Counted from the stretch's first letter, positions 26,800 to 36,790 are shown. The stretch is 64,000 nt of DNA from Halosimplex aquaticum (GCF_028747785.1 NZ_CP118158.1:2666001-2730000), one strand, 5' to 3'. Notes: generated by a model not told the origin, from the sequence alone. Program-made: numbers and translations.

Positions 26800-27840
26800 T
26801 CACCTCCCGGTCGCTCGCCAGCGCTCGGCGAGGTCGACGACGAAATCGGCGTACTCCTCCCTCGCCCGCTCCCATTCCGCGCCGCCCCGCTCACAGGCAG
26901 CTTCGAACTCGTCGAGGCGCTCGGCGTCGTAGCGCGACGCGAGACACATCGCCTGGAACACCGGTGATCCCTCCGGGTCACCGCCCTCGTCGCGACCGAT
27001 CCGTTCGCGGATCGTCTCGGGGGCCATGTCGAGGGAGATCCCCGATCCCGGGATCGACTTCGCCATCTTCGGCGCGCCGTCGAACCCCGGGAGCATCCGG
27101 GTGTAGATGCCGGCGACGCGCCCCTCGACCGGTGCGGCGTCGCGGTACCGACGAGCCATCCGGGTCAGATGGTGCTCGTCGATCCCGAACGAGAGGACGA
27201 GTTGCTCGTACTCGCCCGCGTAGAGCGGGTGGAGGAAGTCGACGCCGTGGAGGACGGCGCTGTGGGTGCGGGCCGCCTCGGAGGTCGGTCCCGAGTGTTC
27301 GACGGTCCACTCGCCGTCGGCCGCCTCGTAGGCGTCGCTGACGGCCCGCTCCCACGCCGTCGGCGGATGGTCGGGGCCGTCGTCCCACGAATCCGGGTCG
27401 TAGTACGGCGCGAGCAACTGGGCGGTGTGCATCACGTCACGGGCCTCCGACTGGGTGCGGAGCCGTCCGCGGTCGGGGTCGAAGCCGAGGCCGCGAATGA
27501 AACCGCGGTAGCGCTCCGCGAGGGCCTGCACGCGCTCCAGCGGCGTGCCGCCGTGGTACGGTTCGAGGTCTGCGATCACGAACTGGACGCCGAGGCCGGC
27601 CTGCTGGAGTTCGACGGCGGTCAGGACCTGGCCGACGGTGCCCAGGTGCGGCGGACCGGTCATCCCGACCCCGGTCGAGACGAGCGTCGGACGGTCGGCC
27701 GCGGCGTCAAGCACGTCGGTCCCGTCGACCGCCACGAAGCGTCGCCGCTGCGCCGTCGGGATCGGACCGACTGCTCCGGTCACGGCTTCGTAGTCGTTCC
27801 GTTCGCGCACGAGTTCGTAGTGGTCGGGTAGTCGCGTCAC
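26800..27840 (-). CDS. trpS: Tryptophanyl-tRNA synthetase-like class I synthetase
   Basis: A 346-residue class I aminoacyl-tRNA synthetase of the TrpRS/TyrRS subclass. The HIGH-like signature is GPPHLGTVGQ and the KMSKS-like loop is PKMAKSIPGSGIS. Segments such as FVIADLEPYHGG and DEHHLTRMARRY match the Rossmann core of archaeal TrpRS-related enzymes. It is shorter than the ~500-residue archaeal TrpRS and resembles the second, compact TrpRS annotated in some haloarchaea (from memory), so it may be a paralogue rather than the housekeeping enzyme. The start codon is GTG at 27840, with a TATA-like CTTTACG centred 26-27 nt upstream, indicating a leaderless GTG start. Confidence 0.75.
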   Translation of the reverse strand: MTRLPDHYELVRERNDYEAVTGAVGPIPTAQRRRFVAVDGTDVLDAAADRPTLVSTGVGMTGPPHLGTVGQVLTAVELQQAGLGVQFVIADLEPYHGGTPLERVQALAERYRGFIRGLGFDPDRGRLRTQSEARDVMHTAQLLAPYYDPDSWDDGPDHPPTAWERAVSDAYEAADGEWTVEHSGPTSEAARTHSAVLHGVDFLHPLYAGEYEQLVLSFGIDEHHLTRMARRYRDAAPVEGRVAGIYTRMLPGFDGAPKMAKSIPGSGISLDMAPETIRERIGRDEGGDPEGSPVFQAMCLASRYDAERLDEFEAACERGGAEWERAREEYADFVVDLAERWRATGR

Positions 27841-28021
27841 AGTCGGTACGTGTCTCCGACGCGTAAAGTGCTAATTTGTGACGAGGTAACGAACAACAAT
27901 GTCGGCGGTGCTCCGCCGCCCCCGGCGCCATCGGTCGATCTGAAGCGGCGTAACCCGTGCTTATCGGGCAATGGGGTGTCTATAACGAAATACGGAAACC
28001 ACCCTACCCGGATAGCGTGCT

Positions 28022-29269
28022 ATGACGGACCGACCACTGCGGAACACGAGGCGGACGTTCCTCGCGGCGAGCGCGCTGGGGACCCTCGCGGGGATCGCAA
28101 CGACTGGGAGCGCGGGTGAAACGGGTGCAACGGCGCCCGATCCCGAGTTCACGATCGACTGCTCCACCGTCAGTGTGGACGACTGGGACACCGCCTCGGG
28201 CGCTCGCGCCGTCTTCCGCGACGGCAGCTTCGTCTCGGTCGGCGACGGGACGCCGGACCGCTTCGGCGCGCCCGGCCGCGTCGTCGAATCTGTCACGTTC
28301 ACCGACTCGAACGGCAACGACCGGACGTTCTCCAACGACTCGACCGACTGCGATCCGGGAGCGAAGGCGGTCACGTTCACCGACTCGCGCGTGACCGTCC
28401 GGGGCGGGCAGTTCCTGGACGTCGACGCCACGCCGGACAGCCTGATCTCGACCGTCGACCTGCACTTCGTGGACGGCACCACCGAGAACGTGTATCACTA
28501 CGAGGGACCGCCGACCAACGTCCCCGACGTCTACCGCGGGACGGGGGACAACGAGGGGAAAGTCATCGAGGCGTTCGAGATATCCTACGACCTCAACCAC
28601 ACCACTCACTACGTGCGAAACCCCGCTACGGACAAGTACCTCCTCGGCAAAGAGAGCTGCCAGCACCGCTGCATCGAGGTCGTGGGCGCGACCGAGGGCG
28701 CCGTCGACTACGAGTTCACCGTCGACGGTCCCGTGCGCGCGGTCACGCTCTCCGACCGGCGCGGCGCCACCCCCGGCGGGAACGACGCCATCAGCGACAA
28801 CGGCGACGGGACGTGGACGGTCGCCGGGTCGACCGGGAACCCCGGCTACGGCGACGTCTACGCCGTCAACGGTGCAGTCACGTCGTTCGAACAGACGGGA
28901 GGGCCGGGCGACTACGTGCTCCGGGAGTGCGAGTGGCGGATCGTGGAGGACACATCGCCGTCGACCGACCTCCTCGCGGTCGTCGCGACCGAGTCCGGCG
29001 AGGTCGACTACGAGTTCACCGTCGACGGGGTCGCCCGGCCGATCACCAACGCCGGCCCCAAGCGCTCCGCCGCGGGGAACGACAGCGTCACCGACAACGG
29101 CGACGGGACCGTGACCGTGAGCGGCTTCACCGGGAACGCCGGCTACGGCGACACCTACGCCGTCACCGGCGACGTGACCGACTTCCAGCGGACCGGTGGC
29201 GACGCCGACTTCCGGATCGACTACAACGGCACCGAGGTCTCCCCCAGCGACCTGGTCGACCGGCACTGA
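28022..29269 (+). CDS. Tat-exported protein with two internal repeats
   Basis: A 415-residue protein with a clear twin-arginine signal: NTRRTFLAASALGTLAGIATTGSAG (read in parts), likely cleaved after residue ~32. The mature protein is Asp/Thr-rich as expected outside a haloarchaeal cell. The C-terminal half holds two copies of an ~80-residue unit, each with (A/E)VDYEFTVDG, DNGDGT(W/V)TV, TGN(P/A)GYGD(V/T)YAV and an (E/R)QTGG-like end; copy 1 spans about 28676-28905 and copy 2 about 28974-29202. Each unit looks like a beta-rich domain. A Cys pair (ESCQHRC) lies between the N-terminal domain and repeat 1. No enzymatic motif; function unknown. Confidence 0.82.
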   Translation: MTDRPLRNTRRTFLAASALGTLAGIATTGSAGETGATAPDPEFTIDCSTVSVDDWDTASGARAVFRDGSFVSVGDGTPDRFGAPGRVVESVTFTDSNGNDRTFSNDSTDCDPGAKAVTFTDSRVTVRGGQFLDVDATPDSLISTVDLHFVDGTTENVYHYEGPPTNVPDVYRGTGDNEGKVIEAFEISYDLNHTTHYVRNPATDKYLLGKESCQHRCIEVVGATEGAVDYEFTVDGPVRAVTLSDRRGATPGGNDAISDNGDGTWTVAGSTGNPGYGDVYAVNGAVTSFEQTGGPGDYVLRECEWRIVEDTSPSTDLLAVVATESGEVDYEFTVDGVARPITNAGPKRSAAGNDSVTDNGDGTVTVSGFTGNAGYGDTYAVTGDVTDFQRTGGDADFRIDYNGTEVSPSDLVDRH

Positions 29270-29345
29270 GCGGTCGGGCCGTCCCGCCGTGCGACTGCGG
29301 TCTCGTCGAGCCACCTATTTCTGCGGCGAGCGCCAACCGAGGGCC

Positions 29346-30356
<1,011 letters not shown>

Positions 30357-30367
30357 GCTGTCTACCG

Positions 30368-30514
30368 CTAGCTCTGGTTCATTCCTTCCTTGAAACTCTT
30401 CGCAGTCCGACGGAGGAACAGGTACACGAGGAAGACGAACCCGAGGAGGACTGCGACGATGAAGACGAGGACCGGATCCTCGAAGAACCCGGAGACCAGA
30501 TCACCGATCTGCAT
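30368..30514 (-). CDS. Very small membrane protein (48 aa)
   Basis: A 48-residue ORF, beginning MQIGDLVSGFFEDP and ending KSFKEGMNQS. The middle, VLVFIVAVLLGFVFLVYLFL, is one strong transmembrane helix followed by a basic stop-transfer RRTAKSFK, so the N-terminus is predicted outside. Codon third positions are mostly G/C in this frame and not in the others. It sits between the 3' end of ltaE (convergent) and the divergent winged-helix gene. Similar single-helix proteins are common in haloarchaea; function unknown. Confidence 0.65.
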   Translation of the reverse strand: MQIGDLVSGFFEDPVLVFIVAVLLGFVFLVYLFLRRTAKSFKEGMNQS

Positions 30515-30701
30515 ACGCCGGGCTACCGCCCCGTCGGGCAAAGAGGTTTCGGCACGCCCGCTCGCGCTCGCGGGCCGACGAGCGCCGGCCGCTGGAGACG
30601 GCGACGCCGCGCGGTCCCGCGATCACGGCTCGGCCACGATCGTCAAACGCGCCAATCGTGTGATAAGACTCATGCCCCCGCAGTGCAAAGCGCGACGTGA
30701 G

Positions 30702-31340
30702 ATGTCGCTGCTGCCCTCCAAACCCGACTCCACCGCGGCCGAGGACGCGGAGCCGCGGGTGGTCGGCGTCGAGAGCGACGACGCCGACGACCTCCTCTCT
30801 GCGCTCTCCTCCGGGACCGCCCGCCGACTCCTCGGCGAACTCCACGAGGACCCCGCGCCGCCGGCCGAACTCGCCGAGCGAGTCGACACCTCGCTCCAGA
30901 ACGCCCAGTACCACCTGGAGAACCTCGAAGAGGCCGGCGCCGTCGAAGTCGTCGACACCGCCTACTCCCAGAAGGGCCGCGAGATGGACGTCTACGCGCC
31001 CGCCGACCAGCCGCTCGTGATCTTCGCCGGCGACCAGGAGAAGTCGACCAGCATCCGCACCGCCCTCTCCCGGCTGCTCGGCGCCGTCGGCCTGCTCGCC
31101 GTCGTCAGCCTCATCGTCCAGGCGCTCGTGGGCGGCTCAGCCCTCCCCTCGTCCGGGAGCGACGGGGGCCCGCCGGCCAGCGAGGGACCGGCCGCCGCGG
31201 CGCACACGCCGGTCCCCGACGCCGGCGCCGTCGACGCCGCGACCGGTGCCGCCGCCGGCCTGCCGCCCGGCGTCTTCTTCTTCCTCGGCGGCGCCGCCGT
31301 CCTGGCCGGCGCCTTTCTCGTGTGGTACGTCACAGACTGA
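30702..31340 (+). CDS. Membrane-anchored winged-helix (ArsR-type) protein
   Basis: A 212-residue protein with an N-terminal winged helix (about residues 20-105: DDADDLLSALSSGTARRLLG, then ELAERVDTSLQNAQYHLENL and the wing GAVEVVDTAYSQKGREMDVY) and two C-terminal hydrophobic segments, LLGAVGLLAVVSLIVQALV (~125-145) and PPGVFFFLGGAAVLAGAFLV (~190-210), joined by a Gly/Pro/Ala-rich linker. It is thus probably a membrane-bound transcription factor. A TATA-like TGTGATAAG lies ~35 nt before the ATG at 30702; the in-frame ATG at 30672 is an alternative. The signal is unknown. Confidence 0.83.
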   Translation: MSLLPSKPDSTAAEDAEPRVVGVESDDADDLLSALSSGTARRLLGELHEDPAPPAELAERVDTSLQNAQYHLENLEEAGAVEVVDTAYSQKGREMDVYAPADQPLVIFAGDQEKSTSIRTALSRLLGAVGLLAVVSLIVQALVGGSALPSSGSDGGPPASEGPAAAAHTPVPDAGAVDAATGAAAGLPPGVFFFLGGAAVLAGAFLVWYVTD

Positions 31341-31415
31341 AATTCGCCTTTTAGTTTCCGCCGCCTACTTTCCCGTCCCCCTCGAAGCAACGGATGCGCG
31401 CCGCCCCGACCGCCG

Positions 31416-31985
31416 TCACTCTCGCCCGGTGGCGGTCAGGTCGAACTCGCTGTAGACCTCCCCGTCCGGCGCCACGAGTCGGCCACGCAGGCCCTCCCCG
31501 GCCGTCTCGATCTCCGCGTGGGCCGGACGGTACCAGCGCGGGTCGGCGTGACTCCCGGGGTTCAGGACAGCCACCGTCCCCATCTCCCGCCAGCCTGGCT
31601 CGTGGGAGTGCCCGACCACGACGACGTCCGCCCGCTCCTGGCGTCCCAGGAGCGACAGCGAGGTGTCGTCGTGTTCGTGGCCGTGAGCGACGACGAACCG
31701 AAGCCCTGCCCGTTGCACCGTCCGCGTCGCCTCCAGCCGCCCGCGGATCCCCGCGTCGTCGTTGTTGCCGTACACCGCGACGAACTCGCCGGCGCCGTCC
31801 GCGTCGGCGCCCGCCTCCGATTCGAAGTCGTCCAGCACCGCCTCCGTCGTGAAGTCCCCGGCGTGGATCACCAGGTCCGCCGCGCGGACCGCCTCCAGGG
31901 TTCGCCCCTCGAGTCGGTGTCCGTCGGTGCCGTGGGTGTCCGAGACGACAGTGATCACGGCCGGAAGGCGGGCGTCGACGGACAA
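31416..31985 (-). CDS. YfcE/MJ0936-family metallophosphoesterase
   Basis: A 189-residue calcineurin-like phosphoesterase with a complete dinuclear metal site: SDTHG, IHAGDFT, YGNNDD, AHGHEHD and GHSHEPG. Size and motif spacing match the YfcE/MJ0936 group of phosphodiesterases that act on model phosphodiesters or small nucleotides; the natural substrate is unknown. MSVDARLPAV at 31985 is the start. It is divergent from the CDF transporter gene, whose ATG is 55 nt away, so the two promoters overlap. Confidence 0.92.
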   Translation of the reverse strand: MSVDARLPAVITVVSDTHGTDGHRLEGRTLEAVRAADLVIHAGDFTTEAVLDDFESEAGADADGAGEFVAVYGNNDDAGIRGRLEATRTVQRAGLRFVVAHGHEHDDTSLSLLGRQERADVVVVGHSHEPGWREMGTVAVLNPGSHADPRWYRPAHAEIETAGEGLRGRLVAPDGEVYSEFDLTATGRE

Positions 31986-32040
31986 AAACGCCGCGAGTCT
32001 AACCCAAGCGTTTTGCCCGATCCGGTCGACTCAACAGGAA

Positions 32041-33000
32041 ATGGCAGGTAGCAGAGGCGTCGTGATCGCGGCGTTGTTCGCGAACGGTGCGATCGCGATT
32101 CTGAAGTTCATCGGGTTCCTGTTGACCGCGAGTCCATCGATGCTCTCGGAGACGTATCACTCCATCTCCGACACGGGCAACCAGGTGTTCCTGCTGATCG
32201 GCCTCCGCTTCGGCGGCCGCGAGGCCGACCGGCAACACCCCTTCGGCTACGGGAAAGCGCAGTTCTTCTACTCCTTTCTCGTCTCCGTGTTCCTCTTCGG
32301 CATCGCCGGCTGGGAGTCGCTGAAACACGGGTACCACGTCCTCACGCACGGCGGCACCGAGGCCGGCGGCGCCGTCAAGTTCCTCGGGTTCACCTACCAG
32401 CCCCCCGTCGGCTTCGACCTGTTCTACGTCAACGTCGCGGTCCTGCTCGCGGCCGTCGCCTTCGAGAGCTACGCGTTCAAGAAGGCCTGGGCCGAGATGA
32501 AGCGACAGATGGCCGAGAACGACTGGGGCGGGATCCGGGAGGCGTTCCGCAAGACCAGCGACGTGACCACGCTCACGGCGCTGACCGAGGACACCATCGC
32601 GCTGCTGGGGCTGGTCGTCGCGCTCCTCGGGATCACCCTCGCGCGAGTGTTCGACGAGCCGTTGTTCGACGCCGCCGGCGCACTGGTCATCGGGGGGATG
32701 CTGATGGTGTTCGCCGTCGCGCTCGCCTGGGAGAACAAGCGGCTCATCCTCGGCGAGAGCCTCCCGGCCGACGAGGAAGGGAGGCTCCGGACGGTCATCG
32801 AGGAGGCCGACGACGTCGACCGGATCGTCGGCTTCCGGACGGTGTACTTCGGCCCCGAGGAAGCGCTCCTCTCGGCCGACGTGGAGTTCAGGCCCGGGCT
32901 GAGCGGGACGGAACTCGACGAGCGCATCAGCGCCATGCAGGATGCGATCCGCGAGGCCAACAGCGACGTCAACAAGATCTACATCGAACCCGAGGTGTGA
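32041..33000 (+). CDS. Cation diffusion facilitator (CDF) family transporter
   Basis: A 319-residue cation/proton antiporter of the CDF family, exporting Zn2+ or a related divalent metal. There are about six hydrophobic helices. The metal-binding helix 2 motif is ETYHSISDTGNQ (HxxxD), and the helix 5 motif is TALTEDTIALLG, the EDxxALLG form seen in the ZnT9-like subgroup rather than HxxxD. A cytosolic C-terminal ferredoxin-like domain (RIVGFRTVYFGPEEALLSADVEF, in part) follows. MAGSRGVVIAALFANG at 32041 places the first helix at the N-terminus. No metal regulator adjoins it. Confidence 0.9.
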   Translation: MAGSRGVVIAALFANGAIAILKFIGFLLTASPSMLSETYHSISDTGNQVFLLIGLRFGGREADRQHPFGYGKAQFFYSFLVSVFLFGIAGWESLKHGYHVLTHGGTEAGGAVKFLGFTYQPPVGFDLFYVNVAVLLAAVAFESYAFKKAWAEMKRQMAENDWGGIREAFRKTSDVTTLTALTEDTIALLGLVVALLGITLARVFDEPLFDAAGALVIGGMLMVFAVALAWENKRLILGESLPADEEGRLRTVIEEADDVDRIVGFRTVYFGPEEALLSADVEFRPGLSGTELDERISAMQDAIREANSDVNKIYIEPEV

Positions 33001-33077
33001 GCGCCGACCGGGTGACGACGGGCCAGCAGACGGTCGCGACGGTCCGCTCGACCACTTTCACCGCGATGGGGCTAGGG

Positions 33078-33086
33078 CTTTTATTC
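33078..33086 (+). promoter_or_regulatory. TATA box of the XPD-family helicase gene
   Basis: GCTTTTATT is a good haloarchaeal TATA box. Its centre lies 27 nt from the GTG at 33110, so the transcript is predicted to start at or next to the start codon; this supports that GTG over any upstream start. Confidence 0.6.
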
Positions 33087-33109
33087 GGGCGCGCAAACAG
33101 CTATCTACA

Positions 33110-35347
33110 GTGGCGAGCGCGTCAGACCCCGACTACCTCCGCTTTTTCCCCTACGAGGAGCCGTACGACCACCAGACCGAGGCGATGGGCAGCATCTACG
33201 ACGCGCTGGAGGAGTCGCGGAACGTCCTCTTCGAGGGGGCGACCGGGACCGGCAAGACCCTCTCCGCGCTCGCGCCCGCGCTCGAATACGCTCGCGAGAC
33301 GAGCAAGACCGTCGTCATCACGACCAACGTCCACCAGCAGATGCGCCAGTTCGTCCGCGAGGCCGCCGCGATCACCGACCAGGAGCCCATCCGCGCGGTC
33401 GTCTTCCAGGGGAAGGCCTCGATGTGTCACATCGACGTCGGCTACGAGGAGTGCCAGGCGCTCCGGGACACGACGCGCGAACTCGTCGACGCCGAGGAGA
33501 ACAGGGCCGAACTGGAAGCACAGCAGCGCGCCCTGCTGGAGGAGAGCCAGGAGGGGAGCGCCGAGGCGGCCGACGCCCGCGGCGCGGTGATGGACGAACT
33601 CGAATCCGTCGAGGAGGAGATCGAGGGGATCCGCGAGGAGCGCAACGTCTGCGACCACTACTACCGCAACCTGACCGCCGACACCGACGAGTTCTACGGC
33701 TGGCTGTTCGACGGCGTACGCACTCCGGAGGACGTCTACGACTACGCCGACCGCGAGGGGCTCTGTGGCTACGAACTCCTCAAGGAGGGCATGGACGGCG
33801 TCGATCTGGTCGTCTGCAACTACCACCACCTGCTCGACCCGATGATCCGCGAGCAGTTCTTCCGGTGGCTCGGCCGCGACCCCGAGGACGTCATCGCCGT
33901 CTTCGACGAGGCGCACAACGTCGAGGACGCCGCCCGCGACCACGCCCGCCGCACCGTCACAGAGACGACCCTCGACCAGGCCCTCGACGAACTGGAGACC
34001 ACGGAGGACCCCCGCGCCGACGCCGCGCTGAACGTCCTCACCACCTTCCGCGACGCGCTGGTCGACGCCTACGAGGAGGCCTTCTCCTTCGGCGAGCGCG
34101 AGGGCGTCGACGAGCACTGGTACGACCTCTCGATCGACAACGACGACGCCCGCGACGACCTGACGCTCGCGTTCCTCCAGAACTACTCGGGGCCGGGCTT
34201 CCACGAGGAACTGGACCGCACGCTCGACCTCGGGCGTGAACTCGACCAGTCCTACGAGGAGGCCTACAAGAGCGGCGAGACGACGACCCGACAGGAGTGC
34301 CAGACGCTGCAGGCCGCCAGCTTCGTCGAGGACTGGCTCGACGAGTCCGCCGCAGAGGGGCAGTATCCCGTCGTGAGCGTCCGCCGCGCCGAGGAGGGCG
34401 GCCCCCGCGAGGCCGGCGAGATTTACGGCCGCGCGGAGCTGTACACCTGCATCCCGAGCTCCGTCACCGCGGAGCTGTTCGGCGACTTGCACGCCGGCGT
34501 CCTGATGAGCGCGACGCTGCGGCCGTTCGACGTGACCGAGGACGTCCTCGGGCTGGACGACCCGGTGACGCTCGCCTACGGGCCGCAGTTCCCCGAGGAG
34601 CGCCGCCGCACCTACGCCGTCGACGGTCCCGCCCTGTTCGCCAGCAAGCGCGACGACATGGAGGTCCAGTCGACCGTCGCCGAGGTGCTGGAGGACGCCG
34701 CCCGCATCACGCCGGGCAACACGCTCGCCTTCTTCCCGAGTTACAGCGAGGCCGAACGCTACCACCAGCGGGTCGACGCCGGCGGCGCGACGTACCTCGA
34801 CCGCCCGGGGACCTCCGCCAAGGACCTCCGCGAGTCGTTCACCGACGACGACGACGCCGTCCTGTTCACGTCGCTGTGGGGCACGCTCGCCGAGGGCGTC
34901 AGCTTCGACGGCGACGACGCCCGGACCGTCGTCGTCGTGGGCGTCCCCTACCCCCACCTCGACGACCGAATGGACGCCGTCCAGGAGGCCTACGACGCCG
35001 CCTTCGGCGAGGACGACGAGCAGGGCCGCGGCGGCGCGAGCGGTCGCACGAGCGACGACGACGGGGCCGGCTGGCGCTACGCCGTCGAGATCCCGACCGT
35101 CCGGAAGACCCGGCAGGCGCTGGGCCGGGTCGTCCGCTCGCCTGAGGACTTCGGCGCGCGGATCCTGCTGGACAAGCGCTACACCGAGCGCTCGGAGGTC
35201 GAGATGCGCGACTACTCCGTCCGGGGCACCTTCCCGCCGGAGGAACGCCGCGAGATGGTCGACATCGACCCCGAGAAACTGAAGTTCGCGCTCCTGAACT
35301 TCTTCCAAGACGTGGACGGCTACGACGGGGAACCGCCGCGGCCGTGA
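33110..35347 (+). CDS. XPD/Rad3-family ATP-dependent DNA helicase with Fe-S domain
   Basis: A 745-residue SF2 5'-3' helicase. Walker A is EGATGTGKTLSA, motif II is FDEAHNVED and motif VI is QALGRVVRSPEDFG. Between motifs I and II lie Cys residues at KASMCHIDVGYEEC, RNVCDHYY and EGLCGYELL that can hold the 4Fe-4S cluster of XPD proteins; an extra helical insertion (ELEAQQRALLEESQEG) lies among them. Motif III-like VLMSATLRPF and SLWGTLAEGVSF are present. It would work in DNA repair or in resolving structures at forks. The frame is open upstream, but the N-terminal conserved block (YLRFFPYEEPYDHQ) begins just after the GTG at 33110. Confidence 0.92.
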   Translation: MASASDPDYLRFFPYEEPYDHQTEAMGSIYDALEESRNVLFEGATGTGKTLSALAPALEYARETSKTVVITTNVHQQMRQFVREAAAITDQEPIRAVVFQGKASMCHIDVGYEECQALRDTTRELVDAEENRAELEAQQRALLEESQEGSAEAADARGAVMDELESVEEEIEGIREERNVCDHYYRNLTADTDEFYGWLFDGVRTPEDVYDYADREGLCGYELLKEGMDGVDLVVCNYHHLLDPMIREQFFRWLGRDPEDVIAVFDEAHNVEDAARDHARRTVTETTLDQALDELETTEDPRADAALNVLTTFRDALVDAYEEAFSFGEREGVDEHWYDLSIDNDDARDDLTLAFLQNYSGPGFHEELDRTLDLGRELDQSYEEAYKSGETTTRQECQTLQAASFVEDWLDESAAEGQYPVVSVRRAEEGGPREAGEIYGRAELYTCIPSSVTAELFGDLHAGVLMSATLRPFDVTEDVLGLDDPVTLAYGPQFPEERRRTYAVDGPALFASKRDDMEVQSTVAEVLEDAARITPGNTLAFFPSYSEAERYHQRVDAGGATYLDRPGTSAKDLRESFTDDDDAVLFTSLWGTLAEGVSFDGDDARTVVVVGVPYPHLDDRMDAVQEAYDAAFGEDDEQGRGGASGRTSDDDGAGWRYAVEIPTVRKTRQALGRVVRSPEDFGARILLDKRYTERSEVEMRDYSVRGTFPPEERREMVDIDPEKLKFALLNFFQDVDGYDGEPPRP

Positions 35348-35567
35348 GTCGAGGCGTCCGTCGCGGCCGTGTGTCGAACCGTCCTCAGGTGATGATTCGA
35401 GTCGGTCGCCGCCCTCCCCGACCGGTCGACCGATCGACCCGCAGGAGGCGTGGATTTCGTTGAGCACGCAAGGAGCGGCTACGAGTACGTACCGGCTTGA
35501 GGCGACCTGTTCGTCGGGTTATCCCCCGATTCCGGGAACGTAAGCCGGTACCACCCCAACCGCTGGT

Positions 35568-36035
35568 ATGGTGCTCGACACGGAAGAGACAGAGACCGAA
35601 CGGCACGGTAACTTCCTCGTCGCGGGCGTCGCCCACCGCGGGACCGACGTCGACGAAGCCGCGCTGTGGGCCTCGCTCGACGACTACGCCGACGACCTCG
35701 AGGACGCGGCGATCAGCGACGACTACTACGCCGTCATGTACGACGTCGACACCGACAGCGGCGAGTTCACCTACGTCGCCGGCCGCGAGGTCGACTCCGC
35801 GGACGACCTCTCGCCGGAGCTGACGGCCGTCGAGATCCCCCAGGCCACCTACGCCGTCCTCCGACCTGACTACGAGACCGTCGACGAGATGGTCGTTCAG
35901 ATCCACGAGGAGGAACTCGACTCCAGGGACGACGGCGACGGCGTCCACTCGCCGATTTTCGAGCGGTACGGCGCCGACAGCGACCCGACGACCGTCGCCG
36001 ACCGGGAGATATACGTCCCGGTCCGCGACGAGTGA
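35568..36035 (+). CDS. GyrI-like / effector-binding domain protein
   Basis: A 155-residue stand-alone domain of the GyrI-like small-molecule-binding fold (the effector domain of AraC/MerR-type regulators such as Rob and BmrR). Typical are the strand-helix repeats ALWASLDDYADDLED, YYAVMYDVD, FTYVAGREVDSADDL, the VEIPQATYAVLRPD strand and the C-terminal REIYVPVRDE. There is no DNA-binding domain. It could bind a small hydrophobic or cationic ligand. The gene is preceded by a 220-nt intergenic region in which no other gene is supported. Confidence 0.85.
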   Translation: MVLDTEETETERHGNFLVAGVAHRGTDVDEAALWASLDDYADDLEDAAISDDYYAVMYDVDTDSGEFTYVAGREVDSADDLSPELTAVEIPQATYAVLRPDYETVDEMVVQIHEEELDSRDDGDGVHSPIFERYGADSDPTTVADREIYVPVRDE

Positions 36036-36099
36036 GGTCGTAGCCGGCGCGCCCGCACCGCAGGTTGCCGCTGCTCGACCGGTCAGTTCCACCCGAAAT

Positions 36100-36120
36100 C
36101 GGGGGGTTTGAATCCCCCCG
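36100..36120. other. Perfect 7-bp hairpin just upstream of serB, overlapping an ORB-like motif
   Basis: CGGGGGG-tttgaat-CCCCCCG forms a perfect 7-bp stem with a 7-nt loop, ending 17 nt before the serB ATG. Its left arm overlaps an ORB-like sequence GTTCCACCCGAAATCGGGG (36086-36104). It could attenuate serB translation, but it may also be an incidental result of the G-string. Confidence 0.35.
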
Positions 36121-36137
36121 TAGCGAACGGGTGAGTC

Positions 36138-36776
36138 ATGACCGTAGTCGCGTTCGACTTCGACGGCACGCTCTCGGACTCCGAGATGACCGTGCTGCTC
36201 GGCCGCCAGAACGGCACGGCCGACGACATGGCCGAGATTACCGAGCGGGCGATGAACGACGAGATCGAGTACGCCGAGAGCCTCCGCCAGCGCTGCGCGC
36301 TGCTCGAAGGCCTGCCGGACGAACAGGCCCAGGACGCGTTCGACCAGGTCCAGCTGCGGCCCGGCGCCGCCGACGTGATCGAGGCGCTCCGCGAGGCAGG
36401 CGTCTACGTCGCCATCCTCACCGGCGGGTTCGAGCGGGGCGTCGCCGCCGCACTCGAAACGGAGGGGGTCGAGGTCGACGCCATCGTCGCCAACCGGCTC
36501 CCGGTAGCGGACGGAGCCCTCACCGGGACCGTCGAGGGACCGCTCATCGAGGGGACGAAAGACGACGCGCTGGAGGTGCTGACGGCGGTCGTCGGCGCGG
36601 ACAGGAACGACACCATCGCCGTCGGCGACGGCGCCAACGACCTCCCGATGCTGCAGGTCGCAGGGCTGGCCGTCGGCTTCGACCCGAAACCGGCCGTCGC
36701 GCCCGCCTGCGACACCATCGTCGAGACGATGGCGGAACTGCAGGAGGTCCTCGAAGCCGAGCAGGTCCTCGAATAG
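36138..36776 (+). CDS. serB: Phosphoserine phosphatase (HAD family)
   Basis: A 212-residue HAD-superfamily phosphatase that catalyses the last step of serine synthesis. Motif I is AFDFDGTLSDSE with the nucleophile Asp, motif II ILTGGFERG (Thr), the Lys of motif III is in EGTKDDAL, and motif IV is VGDGANDLPML. These and the size match archaeal SerB. It complements serA at 21654-23243. ATG at 36138 is the first residue of the conserved domain (MTVVAFDFDG). It converges on the histidine kinase gene, 14 nt away. Confidence 0.93.
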   Translation: MTVVAFDFDGTLSDSEMTVLLGRQNGTADDMAEITERAMNDEIEYAESLRQRCALLEGLPDEQAQDAFDQVQLRPGAADVIEALREAGVYVAILTGGFERGVAAALETEGVEVDAIVANRLPVADGALTGTVEGPLIEGTKDDALEVLTAVVGADRNDTIAVGDGANDLPMLQVAGLAVGFDPKPAVAPACDTIVETMAELQEVLEAEQVLE

Positions 36777-36790
36777 GGAGCGAAACCCGT

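Noticed and set aside
33122..35467. A 781-codon open frame on the minus strand opposite the XPD-type helicase
   Set aside because: No domain; the + strand frame has Walker A, DEAH and motif VI.
36100..36120. Possible tRNA 3' half (G6-TTTGAAT-C6 resembles a T-arm)
   Set aside because: No D-arm, anticodon arm or matching acceptor strand is found upstream.
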